Assembly: GCA_021852225.1 (NCBI GenBank)
Contig: JAJZOA010000251.1
Span: forward strand, 1 to 5,396
Direction of reading: 5' to 3'
DNA: 5,396 bases
Origin: Planctomycetota bacterium
GTDB lineage: Bacteria > Planctomycetota > Phycisphaerae > WQYP01
Shown in pieces: positions 1-4,953 of the stretch. A program made the position numbers and the translations under genes. The notes below the pieces were generated by a model that was given only the letters and a program-made list of their open reading frames with translations, was not told where the DNA came from and did not search any database. Every line of letters starts with the position of its first letter. Position 1 is the stretch's first letter.

Positions 1-60
1 TTCATCGTTCACTCGCCAGATCGTGGGCAGCGGTTCCACCGCTTTTTTACGCTTGGCCAT
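1..60 (-). CDS. IS5-like transposase, N-terminal fragment running off the left edge
   Basis: Twenty codons are visible, reading MAKRKKAVEPLPTIWRVNDE, and the frame is still open at the window edge. A basic start followed by 'IWRVNDE' resembles the IWxVxDELW opening of IS5-family (IS427-group) DDE transposases, which cut and paste the insertion sequence. The start is the ATG at 60-58. An AAGGAG-type ribosome site lies 6 nt upstream; another ATG 4 nt earlier is out of frame. The catalytic DDE residues lie outside the window, so family assignment rests on one short motif. It could be another DNA-binding protein, but an IS at a contig edge is common. Confidence 0.55.
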   Translation of the reverse strand, partial: MAKRKKAVEPLPTIWRVNDE

Positions 61-126
61 CCATGGCTCCTTTCTTAATACCGGTCATGATTGTAACGGA
101 AAACCCTCTTTTGAGATAGTTTCTAA
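58..126. mobile_element. Probable terminal region of the IS carrying the transposase
   Basis: The sequence between the transposase start and about 123 should hold the IS end. Read inward from the right, it begins GAAACTATCTCAAAAG. It is bordered outside by CTAA (123-126), which fits the YTAR target preference known for IS5-family elements. The opposite IS end is outside the window, so neither the inverted repeat nor the target duplication can be confirmed. The boundary is therefore an inference, supported by an open frame starting just beyond it. Confidence 0.35.
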
Positions 127-443
127 GTCCTGTGCCCGAATCATTCAATGCCGGCTTTTCCTTATATTCGGCCGCCTGGCCGCTGGTGGAAAAGTATCCC
201 GGCCATCAGTTTCAAAGTGGACTCTTCGGAACCTGGCTGAGCCGACAATATGACGGCCCCGCGCCCGCCCACCTCTGTTCTGATATCGAAGGCGGTATGG
301 GCTGGTGGAGCAGCACGCGTTTCCCCACCGTCACCCCGAAGTTCATCATGGGCGAAGTGGGACCAAACTTCAGCGCTATCGCAAACGGTCCGGCGAGCGG
401 TGCGGGTAATTGGGCTAACCCAACCTTCGCACTGAGGCGGTAA
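126..443 (+). pseudogene. Internal/C-terminal fragment of an unrecognised protein, cut at its 5' end by the IS
   Basis: The frame reads about 105 codons from just beyond the presumed IS end to a TAA at 441-443. The product is rich in Trp, Tyr, Phe and Gly (for example YSAAWPLVEKYPG, GGMGWWSSTRFPT, FIMGEVGPNFSA), as in an extracellular or carbohydrate-active protein rather than a random frame. I do not recognise the family. There is a GTG at 132 but no ribosome site before it, and the TAG that closes the frame upstream (117-119) lies inside the presumed IS end. The simplest reading is that the 5' part of the gene was separated by the insertion. The last six residues (TFALRR) may be out-of-register sequence added after a 3' break. 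It may also be a chance ORF. Confidence 0.35.
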
Positions 444-599
444 AAGCGGCCCTGGCGCAACGCCAAGGGCAGAAGTTTCCACTACATTGGCATCTGGTTT
501 GGGGGATCGGCGACTGCGTCGGCCGCAGCGTTTGGCGGCGGCAGTTGATTGGCATAAATTTTCGGCGGCGACTGCGTGGGCAACGCCCCAATTCAGCTT
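444..599. other. Scrambled junction between two broken genes
   Basis: No coding sequence is recognisable here on either strand. The stretch lies between the end of the plus-strand fragment and the point where the minus-strand four-helix-bundle gene loses similarity to its family. It carries a 12-bp direct repeat, CGGCGACTGCGT, at 508-519 and 566-577. The repeat may mark a past deletion or recombination point. Confidence 0.3.
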
Positions 600-755
600 G
601 TCCGCCATGTTGGCAGCGATGGAAACGCATGCGCGGTTGAGTTGGTCGGAAAGGAAGCCGTAGCCGCGCGGGAACTTTTCGGTAATGGCGCAAATGCAGT
701 CGGCGTAGGAAATGGCTTTTTGATAGACGATAAGTTTTTCAAAAGTGAATGCCAT
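600..755 (-). pseudogene. Truncated four-helix-bundle protein (S23/bAvd-like family)
   Basis: The ATG at 755-753 follows a clear GGAG site with a 5-nt spacer. The first ~52 residues match the family pattern closely: 'FEKLIVYQKAI', then 'FPRGYGFLSDQLNRA', then 'SIAANMAD'. In relatives this continues with a GNGR-type turn and two more helices, giving about 120 residues. Here the match stops after the first two helices, and the frame runs on through unrelated low-complexity sequence to a stop at 164-162. Family members are small helical-bundle proteins encoded in 23S rRNA intervening sequences or as free-standing genes, and are related to the Avd protein of diversity-generating retroelements; their cellular role is mostly unknown. 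This copy is almost certainly not functional. The 121-bp repeat begins 25 bp upstream of its start. Confidence 0.6.
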
Positions 756-779
756 TATTGCTCCATAATTGCTCTGGGA

Positions 780-900
780 TTGAAAGTAGAGAGTTGAGAG
801 TAGACCGCAGGAGTCGCGTTGTGTCTCGGCGGCAGCCACGCTTTTGCCCCAGCCGAATTTTGCTCTACTATCTACTCTCTCAAAACTCCTGCTCTATTTT
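780..900. repeat. 121-bp direct repeat, copy 1
   Basis: This segment matches 974-1094 at 117 of 121 positions without gaps. Its left end is purine-rich (two AGTAGA units, 785-790 and 799-804). Its right end carries two TCTACT units (864-869 and 871-876), so the ends can pair as an imperfect nested stem. A second perfect inverted pair, GCAGGAGT (807-814) and ACTCCTGC (885-892), crosses the first, so the two foldings exclude one another unless a pseudoknot forms. A CGGC/GCCG pair lies in the core (827-830 and 852-855). No protein is encoded. It resembles a small non-autonomous palindromic element; the family is unknown to me. Confidence 0.85.
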
Positions 901-920
901 TTCGCCTGATGGCGAAAAAA
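897..920. terminator. Perfect 10-bp hairpin with flanking T and A runs
   Basis: TTTTTTCGCC and GGCGAAAAAA are separated by TGAT. The structure is symmetrical and could act as a weak bidirectional terminator, because each strand ends the stem in a U-run. Only four pairs are G-C, which is poor for an intrinsic terminator. It lies at the inner edge of repeat copy 1, so it may instead belong to that element or to its insertion site. Confidence 0.35.
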
Positions 921-973
921 TGCTGGTTACCCGGCTCAGCCTTTCAGAGGCGAAGGCCATCTGTTCACCGCGG

Positions 974-1094
974 TTGAAAGTAGAAAGTTGAAAATAGACC
1001 GCAGGAGTCGCGTTGTGTCTCGGCGGCAGCCACGCTTTTGCCCCAACCGAATTTTGCTCTACTATCTACTCTCTCAAAACTCCTGCTCTATTTT
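974..1094. repeat. 121-bp direct repeat, copy 2
   Basis: This is the second copy, 194 bp to the right of copy 1 and in the same orientation. Three of the four differences are G-to-A changes in the left purine arm, which reads AAATAGA in place of the second AGTAGA and so pairs less well. The fourth is in the core (CCCCAACCG against CCCCAGCCG). The perfect GCAGGAGT (1001-1008) and ACTCCTGC (1079-1086) pair is kept. It ends 15 bp before the 3' end of the tRNA-Pro gene. Confidence 0.85.
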
Positions 1095-1110
1095 GGCCTT
1101 TGGTCAAAAT
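1090..1110 (-). terminator. Hairpin at the 3' end of tRNA-Pro
   Basis: ATTTTGGCC and GGTCAAAAT, separated by TTT, form a 9-bp stem with one G-U pair. It overlaps the discriminator base of the tRNA and the edge of repeat copy 2. On the tRNA strand no U-run follows it, so it is at best a processing or weak stop signal. Confidence 0.2.
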
Positions 1111-1184
1111 CGGGGCGACAGGATTTGAACCTGCGACCCCCTGGTCCCAAACCAGGTGCTCTAGCCAAGCTGAGCTACGCCCCG
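1110..1184 (-). tRNA. tRNA-Pro(TGG)
   Basis: The 75-nt minus-strand sequence folds into a full cloverleaf. The acceptor stem is CGGGGCG/CGCCCCG, the D stem GCTC/GAGC, the anticodon stem CCTGG/CCAGG with loop TTTGGGA, and the T stem GCAGG/CCTGT with loop TTCAAAT. The anticodon is TGG (1149-1147), which reads proline CCN codons. The first pair C1-G72 and discriminator A73 are the usual identity elements of bacterial tRNA-Pro. The CCA end is not encoded: TTT follows the discriminator, so CCA must be added by nucleotidyltransferase. No clear promoter is visible upstream. Confidence 0.97.
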
Positions 1185-1351
1185 TGAAAATGGCAGCCGA
1201 GCGATTGCCCGGTCTGCTGCGGCTCCGACCTTTGTCAGGAGAGATCAGAAGTTTAACGCAAATGGGCTGATTTTACAAAAGCCGGATCGATGCGCACGGA
1301 GAAAATTCAGGGCAACGGAGGCAAAATCGGTGTTTTCTGCTGTACCGTTTC
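1185..1351. other. Intergenic stretch with nothing recognisable
   Basis: No open frame with a ribosome site, promoter or terminator can be supported here. It should hold the promoter of the minus-strand tRNA-Pro, but I see no convincing -35/-10 pair. Confidence 0.4.
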
Positions 1352-1407
1352 AATTCTTAATAGAATTTTAAGAATTCGCTTGACAATCGCGACCGCCTAC
1401 GTATACT
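1352..1407 (+). promoter_or_regulatory. Strong sigma-70-type promoter preceded by an AT-rich palindrome
   Basis: TTGACA (1380-1385, consensus) is separated by 16 bp from TATACT (1402-1407, one mismatch to consensus). Start of transcription would be near 1414. Three bases upstream of the -35 ends a perfect 9-bp inverted repeat, AATTCTTAA (1352-1360) and TTAAGAATT (1368-1376), with a 7-bp spacer. It could be an operator or an UP-like AT element. No protein gene follows on this strand, so the promoter probably serves an RNA. Confidence 0.6.
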
Positions 1408-1413
1408 TCCTCA

Positions 1414-1612
1414 TGTTCTGGGTGCGAAACAGTGTGAGACGCAGGAAACGAGCGACTCTCCTGAACTAACCACCGGAATGTTTGACAATTAAACGGGACG
1501 GCAGTTTTGGGGCTGCATGCCATGGTGTGCGATAGTGTACTGTGGTTTGCCTTGGACAGCCGCCCGGTTTTGGTTAGCCCGACCACTGATAAGTCACCAA
1601 AAAGAATGCCCA
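1414..1612 (+). ncRNA. Possible non-coding RNA downstream of the 1380 promoter
   Basis: The segment behind the promoter has no plausible ORF but several complementary pieces. CTGGGTG (1418-1424) can pair with CGCCCGG (1561-1567), and AACCAC (about 1468-1473) with GTGGTT. GTTTGA/TTAAAC and GCAG/CTGC can form local hairpins. A long closing stem enclosing an open middle and an apical stem recalls 6S RNA in outline, but I recognise no conserved 6S sequence. No U-run terminator is seen, so the 3' end is arbitrary. This is a weak call that rests mainly on the promoter. Confidence 0.25.
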
Positions 1613-1656
1613 TGATATCCGAATTTGATATCTGACTTTCTTTAGCGAATGGTCTG

Positions 1657-1665
1657 TGCTATAAT
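1657..1665 (+). promoter_or_regulatory. Extended -10 promoter of the small RNA
   Basis: TGCTATAAT contains a consensus -10 (TATAAT, 1660-1665) with the TGn extension. The hexamer 17 bp upstream (TTTCTT) is a poor -35, which extended -10 promoters tolerate. Start of transcription would be at 1672-1673, exactly where the structured RNA begins. Confidence 0.6.
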
Positions 1666-1672
1666 GATCCTC

Positions 1673-1755
1673 GCCGCCACCGTGTGGGTTCCCACTTTGC
1701 CCGCACGAAAGCTGTCGCGCCCCACTCGGCAGCCCCGTGGCGGCATTTTTTTTTT
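1673..1755 (+). ncRNA. Small structured RNA with intrinsic terminator, family not recognised
   Basis: A closing stem, GCCGCCAC (1673-1680) with GTGGCGGC (1737-1744), is a perfect 8 bp and is followed by A and ten T's (1746-1755). It encloses two hairpins: GTGG (1684-1687) with CCAC (1692-1695), and GCTGTCG (1711-1717) with CGGCAGC (1727-1733, one G-U pair) around a C-rich loop CGCCCCACT. The result is a three-way-junction RNA of about 80 nt. Its first base coincides with the start predicted from the extended -10 box, and the closing stem plus U-run acts as the terminator. The next plus-strand gene is about 1.7 kb away, so it is not a leader. It does not match tRNA, 4.5S, tmRNA, 6S or a riboswitch class that I know. 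The C-rich loop could pair with G-rich mRNA sites. Confidence 0.55.
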
Positions 1756-1818
1756 GCGCTCACAATATTTTTTCACAATTGCGTCTGGAATTAGCCGCCC
1801 TTGCCCCATCAGCGGCAC

Positions 1819-1850
1819 AAAAAGGCCTAACCACCTGACGCGGATTGGCC
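1819..1850 (-). terminator. Probable intrinsic terminator of the GH28 gene
   Basis: On the minus strand, GGCCAATCC and GGTTAGGCC form a 9-bp stem with two mismatches around a 9-nt loop, followed by TTTTT. It lies about 50 bp beyond the stop codon of the GH28 gene and is the only terminator-like signal there. Confidence 0.45.
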
Positions 1851-1898
1851 GACTCCGTTTTACTGACACCGCGCCCCAGCCGATCATCACGCGCAATG

Positions 1899-3341
1899 CT
1901 ATGGAAATTTTTCAATATGACCATTTATTCTGATGTTCCGGAATATGATGTCCGGGGCATCCACAATGCGATTTGATTGTGAAATTCCCTTAAACCGGCA
2001 ATCCGTCAGGGTTATGCGGCCGATCGAGTCGTGAGGGATTCCCACAAGGAACAGCAGCTCAGGAGTGACCACGGATGTAATGGCATGAAAATGAATCCCC
2101 GAAAATTGCGGATAATTTTGCCCATGTTTGGGGCCGTACACCAGCGTCAGATGAACCAGCGCTCCGGTGCAGCGGCCGCTAATATTTCCCAGATGCACAT
2201 TGCGCACAAAGCCGCCCCGAACGGAATTGGCCTTGGCATACAGGGCGTAACGCACGCCGTGAAACCGCCCGTGGCCAACGGCCTGAAGCTTCCATGCAAA
2301 CACATTTTCAACGCCCTGGCTTTCCTCGCTGCCGCAACTGATAAGTCCCCAGGGGCCGGCACCGCGACAATTGACAATTACAATATTCCGACAGGGTGCC
2401 GGGGATCGGAATTTATCCGGGTCGCGGCCGGACTTGAGCGAAATGCAGTCATCGCCCGCGAAAAAAGTGCAGTGACGGACCAGAACATTTTGGCAGGAGT
2501 CGATATCCAGGCCATCAGAATTCCCATGGGTGGAATTGGTATGCACACCCGCAATGGTGACATTGCTGCAGAGTGTTGGATGAATCTGCCACCACTGGGA
2601 ATTGGCAACGTGGATTCCGGAAATCAGAACCTTATGGCACTGATAAAATTCCACCATGGCTGTGCCCAAGGGGTGTCTTATTCCAAAAATGCGCTGGGAA
2701 ACGGGTACGCCCCGGTCGCGCATAGTTTCCAACCTGCGCCAACTTCGCCCCGTTTGGCGGTTCCACCGCCGGGTCAGGCGACCATCAAGCCTGCCCTGGC
2801 CGGTCAGGGCAACATCGGCCTGGTTGAACGCATAAATACAGGGGGAAAAATTCATCAGGTCAATCCCCTGATTCCGCGTCATACGCAGGGGAAATTCCGC
2901 TGAATTGGCCGAAAAAAGAAGGGTCACCCCCTGGCCTACATGCAGATTCACACCACTGCGCAGCTCTATGGCACCCGTCAGATAGGTCCCGGGCGCAAAG
3001 GCCACCTGCCCGCCTCCCGCGGCGGAACATGCGGCAATCGTTCTGGCAATTGCCCTGGTATCGTCCGCTATTCCATTTCCCAATGCGCCAAACCGGACGA
3101 CGTTGAACACCCTGGCAGGAAATGCGGGAGGATTTATGCGGGCTATGATCTTTTTTGCCGCCGGCCAGGGAATTGAAATGCCAACGTCCGGCCCGGCTGC
3201 GGCCGCATATCCGGACTTGATGGGGGAGGCAATTACCGGCAACGCGGGATAAAGCGGCATGGACCCGGCCAGAATAAACGCACACACAGCAAGCAAGCGG
3301 AAAAACAGGGGATTAACCATACCATAAATGAACCGGTGCAA
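1899..3341 (-). CDS. Secreted glycoside hydrolase family 28 (polygalacturonase-like) protein with altered active site
   Basis: The 480-residue product is a right-handed beta-helix pectinase-type protein. GH28 enzymes hydrolyse galacturonan or rhamnogalacturonan by inversion. After a signal peptide (about residues 8-32: NPLFFRLLAVCAFILAG), the 'NVVRFGALGNGIADDT' opening of the pectate-lyase/GH28 fold lies at 80-94. Motif I is NSD (274-276, usually NTD) and motif II is GDD (296-298), so the three catalytic carboxylates are present. The usual GHG before G-S-E is here PWG (330-332, GSE at 337-339), so Trp replaces the active-site His. The RIK motif is YAK (368-370) followed by N and RGG, so Arg is lost and Lys kept. 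Length fits bacterial GH28. I chose the TTG start because AGGAG (3352-3348) lies 6 nt before it; the ATGs at 3398, 3368 and 3320 lack such a site, though 3320 also gives a good signal peptide. The family call is firm; substrate and activity are uncertain. Confidence 0.88.
   Translation of the reverse strand: MHRFIYGMVNPLFFRLLAVCAFILAGSMPLYPALPVIASPIKSGYAAAAGPDVGISIPWPAAKKIIARINPPAFPARVFNVVRFGALGNGIADDTRAIARTIAACSAAGGGQVAFAPGTYLTGAIELRSGVNLHVGQGVTLLFSANSAEFPLRMTRNQGIDLMNFSPCIYAFNQADVALTGQGRLDGRLTRRWNRQTGRSWRRLETMRDRGVPVSQRIFGIRHPLGTAMVEFYQCHKVLISGIHVANSQWWQIHPTLCSNVTIAGVHTNSTHGNSDGLDIDSCQNVLVRHCTFFAGDDCISLKSGRDPDKFRSPAPCRNIVIVNCRGAGPWGLISCGSEESQGVENVFAWKLQAVGHGRFHGVRYALYAKANSVRGGFVRNVHLGNISGRCTGALVHLTLVYGPKHGQNYPQFSGIHFHAITSVVTPELLFLVGIPHDSIGRITLTDCRFKGISQSNRIVDAPDIIFRNIRINGHIEKFP
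3297..3320 (-). repeat. 24-bp exact repeat, copy within the GH28 gene
   Basis: This segment encodes MVNPLFFR at the head of the GH28 signal peptide. It is identical to the last 24 bases of the window. The bases before it differ (A against T), so the match stops sharply on the left. Confidence 0.9.
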
Positions 3342-3352
3342 AGAAAACTCCT
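3342..3352 (-). promoter_or_regulatory. Shine-Dalgarno site that selects a TTG start for the GH28 gene
   Basis: AGGAG at 3352-3348 is followed by TTTTCT and then TTG (3341-3339). It is the only good ribosome site near the possible starts of this frame, and it lies about 27 nt from the next ATG (3320), too far to serve it. Confidence 0.5.
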
Positions 3353-3485
3353 GCAATAAGCCTTTCATGCAACGCCCGAAAGCTGCGCCAAATTGCACGC
3401 ATCAATTTTTCATTGGCCTTTCATATCCGACGGGTAAAGTGGAATCCATCGGGACAATTTGCTTTTATATATGGAAAGGAACCCC

Positions 3486-4187
3486 ATGCCAACGGACGTG
3501 ATTAACCATTCGACCGGGCGGTTTGGTCTGGCGGCTGCGATCATCGGCTGCCTGTTGGCGGCATTGTCATATTCACACACCGCAATTGCAATGGGCCGCC
3601 GACCTGTTGCCGCAAACAAGCAACTGCTGCGAATAATTGCTGTAGATCCGGGCCACGGCGGGCGCGATCCGGGTGCCATCGGATGGCATGGCGCAATGGA
3701 GAAAAATGTGACTCTGGCGATCGGCGTGGACCTTGCGCGGCTGATTGACCGCGCGCCGGGGGTGCGGGCCGTGCTTACACGCGACTCGGATCAATATGTG
3801 GGCCTGCGGAAGCGTCGCTGGATTGCCCGAAAGGCCCACGCCTGCCTGTTTGTTTCAATTCATGCGAATTCTGGAAAGCCCACCTGGCGCGGCGCAACGG
3901 TATACGCCCAGCCCGCGCGAGACCCTGTTGAAAAAGCATCCACAAGGCTTGCCGCGATGATCAGTCATCAATTGGCCCGTATTGAACCCGTGGATAAGCA
4001 GCGGCGGGCAAATTTCGTGGTGCTGCGGTCCACGCGCATACCTTCTGTTCTGGTGGAAACGGGCTATATCACCAACCCCGCGGAGGAGCGGAACCTGGTC
4101 CGCCCGGCTTTTCAGGAAAAAATTGCCGCGGCCATTTTTCACGGGATCATGCAGTTCGTTCACATACAAGCAAAGGCCGGCAAGTAG
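3486..4187 (+). CDS. Exported N-acetylmuramoyl-L-alanine amidase (Amidase_3 family)
   Basis: The 233-residue product is a zinc amidase that cuts the bond between N-acetylmuramic acid and L-alanine in peptidoglycan, as in cell separation or wall recycling. A signal peptide (hydrophobic core about 13-36) is followed by a single catalytic domain. Visible motifs are VDPGHGGRDPGAIG (53-66, zinc ligand H57), EKNVTLAI (72-79, ligand E72), VSIHAN (123-128, ligand H126) and VLVETGYITNP (188-198, catalytic E191). All four key residues are present, so it should be active. The insertion found between the SIHAN region and the last motif in many AmiA/AmiC enzymes is short, and there is no AMIN targeting domain. 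The ATG at 3486 is preceded by GGAAAGGA with a 5-nt spacer; the TTG at 3459 and ATG at 3471 have no site. It is divergent from the GH28 gene across about 145 bp. AmiC-like, but I do not assign a symbol. Confidence 0.93.
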   Translation: MPTDVINHSTGRFGLAAAIIGCLLAALSYSHTAIAMGRRPVAANKQLLRIIAVDPGHGGRDPGAIGWHGAMEKNVTLAIGVDLARLIDRAPGVRAVLTRDSDQYVGLRKRRWIARKAHACLFVSIHANSGKPTWRGATVYAQPARDPVEKASTRLAAMISHQLARIEPVDKQRRANFVVLRSTRIPSVLVETGYITNPAEERNLVRPAFQEKIAAAIFHGIMQFVHIQAKAGK

Positions 4188-4379
4188 CGTTGCCTGCGCA
4201 AAACAGCCAGCCTGGAACGCCTGATCATCGGCGGCATTGTCTGGCGGGACGGATCGCCGCCAATTGCAGGCAGTAGGGGGGCAGAACTTTGAACCAAACA
4301 TGTGGCCAAAGTCCCGATTGATCCGACAGCCTGGGCCGAGGAATTGATCGCTTCACCAGCACCTTGCTGATGCCGGACT
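4188..4379. other. Non-coding stretch with nested inverted repeats after the amidase gene
   Basis: No gene is seen. Immediately after the amidase stop, TGCCTGC (4191-4197) is complementary to GCAGGCA (4266-4272). Within it, GGCGGC (4230-4235) is complementary to GCCGCC (4256-4261). The nested arms could give a branched structure of about 80 nt in the amidase 3' UTR. No U-run follows, so it is not a standard intrinsic terminator. Confidence 0.3.
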
Positions 4380-4398
4380 TTGTGCCAAAACGGCACAA
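4380..4398 (+). promoter_or_regulatory. Perfect 7-bp inverted repeat next to the CBS gene promoter
   Basis: TTGTGCC and GGCACAA, with AAAAC between them, end two bases before the probable -35 of the CBS-protein promoter. The position suits a repressor or activator operator. A stem-loop ending transcription from the amidase gene is the alternative, since the sequence after it is T-rich but interrupted. Confidence 0.35.
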
Positions 4399-4400
4399 TG

Positions 4401-4428
4401 TTGCATTTGATTTTGTAAAGTGTATTCT
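4401..4428 (+). promoter_or_regulatory. Probable promoter of the CBS-domain gene
   Basis: TTGCAT (4401-4406) and TATTCT (4423-4428) are separated by 16 bp; each differs from consensus at two positions. Transcription would begin near 4435, leaving a leader of about 80 nt before the ATG at 4516. Confidence 0.4.
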
Positions 4429-4515
4429 AATTTCAGCGGCCGCATTTCCAGCCGCACCAGTCGCTTGTATTCGGCGGATTGTCACATTTCCGGTTCTTTA
4501 AAAAGGAGCGCACCT

Positions 4516-4953
4516 ATGGCCAACGTTGCAAGCATTATCGCGGGTAAATCAAGTCACGTGTATTCCATCGCGCCGGATCAGTCCGTGCTGGAAGCAACCC
4601 ACAAAATGAATCGATATCGGATCGGATCATTGATTGTGATGGAAAATGGTCAGATTGTAGGCATTTTAAGTGAACGCGACATTCTTATGCGGGTCGTTCA
4701 GGAAGAAAAGCATCCGCGGCAGGTAAAAGTAGCCGATGCCATGACGCGCGATATCATCGTCTGTCGGCCGGATACAAGCCTGGAAGATGCCAGCGCCATT
4801 ATGATGAATCGCCGCGTGCGACACCTGCCGGTCTGCGATGACGAAGGGCATCTTCTTGGTCTGGTATCGATTGGCGATCTGAACGCTCAGCACGTAAGCG
4901 AACAGGAAGTGACTATTCATCATCTGCATGATTACCTTTACGGTCGGGTATAA
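4516..4953 (+). CDS. Two-CBS-domain protein, stand-alone
   Basis: The 145-residue cytoplasmic protein consists almost only of a tandem CBS pair (Bateman module). CBS 1 spans about 8-62 with 'IGSLIVMENGQIVGILSERDIL' as its end strand and helix. CBS 2 spans about 72-125 with 'RRVRHLPVCDDEGHLLGLVSIGDL'. Such pairs bind adenosine nucleotides (AMP, ATP, SAM, NAD or c-di-AMP in different members) and sense energy or signal state. Here there is no attached enzyme, transporter or DNA-binding domain. The SERD and SIGD motifs, with the Asp that often contacts ribose, are present. The ATG at 4516 follows AAGGAG with a 7-nt spacer; the frame is open further upstream to a GTG at 4420 that overlaps the likely promoter, so I reject the longer form. 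The partner is unknown, and neighbours give no clue. Confidence 0.92.
   Translation: MANVASIIAGKSSHVYSIAPDQSVLEATHKMNRYRIGSLIVMENGQIVGILSERDILMRVVQEEKHPRQVKVADAMTRDIIVCRPDTSLEDASAIMMNRRVRHLPVCDDEGHLLGLVSIGDLNAQHVSEQEVTIHHLHDYLYGRV

Noticed and set aside
749..991. Plus-strand ORF over repeat copy 1
   Set aside because: Its sequence is just the translated repeat; a similar peptide arises from copy 2, so it reflects the DNA repeat, not a gene.
780..1094. Possible CRISPR array
   Set aside because: Only two units, 121 bp long, with a single 73-bp interval and no cas genes.
1013..1270. Plus-strand ORF containing GATGFEPATPWSQTRCSSQAELRP
   Set aside because: It is the antisense translation of the tRNA-Pro gene, a well-known spurious protein in databases.
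1482..1510. Second TTGACA with a possible -10 near 1504
   Set aside because: The spacing gives only GTTTTG, and the TTGACA is part of a local hairpin.
1368..1613. 81-codon minus-strand ORF in the intergenic region
   Set aside because: No recognisable motif and no ribosome site; it overlaps the strong promoter on the other strand.
1673..1755. Transcription attenuator or riboswitch leader
   Set aside because: No gene follows on the plus strand within reach, so a stand-alone RNA is simpler.
1649..1933. 94-codon plus-strand ORF
   Set aside because: It starts before the predicted transcription start, covers the structured RNA and terminator, and has no ribosome site.
2031..2903. 290-codon plus-strand ORF
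   Set aside because: It lies entirely antisense to the GH28 gene and shows no family motifs; it is a shadow frame.
4420..4515. Longer GTG start for the CBS protein
   Set aside because: It has no ribosome site and overlaps the likely promoter; AAGGAG before the ATG at 4516 is decisive.
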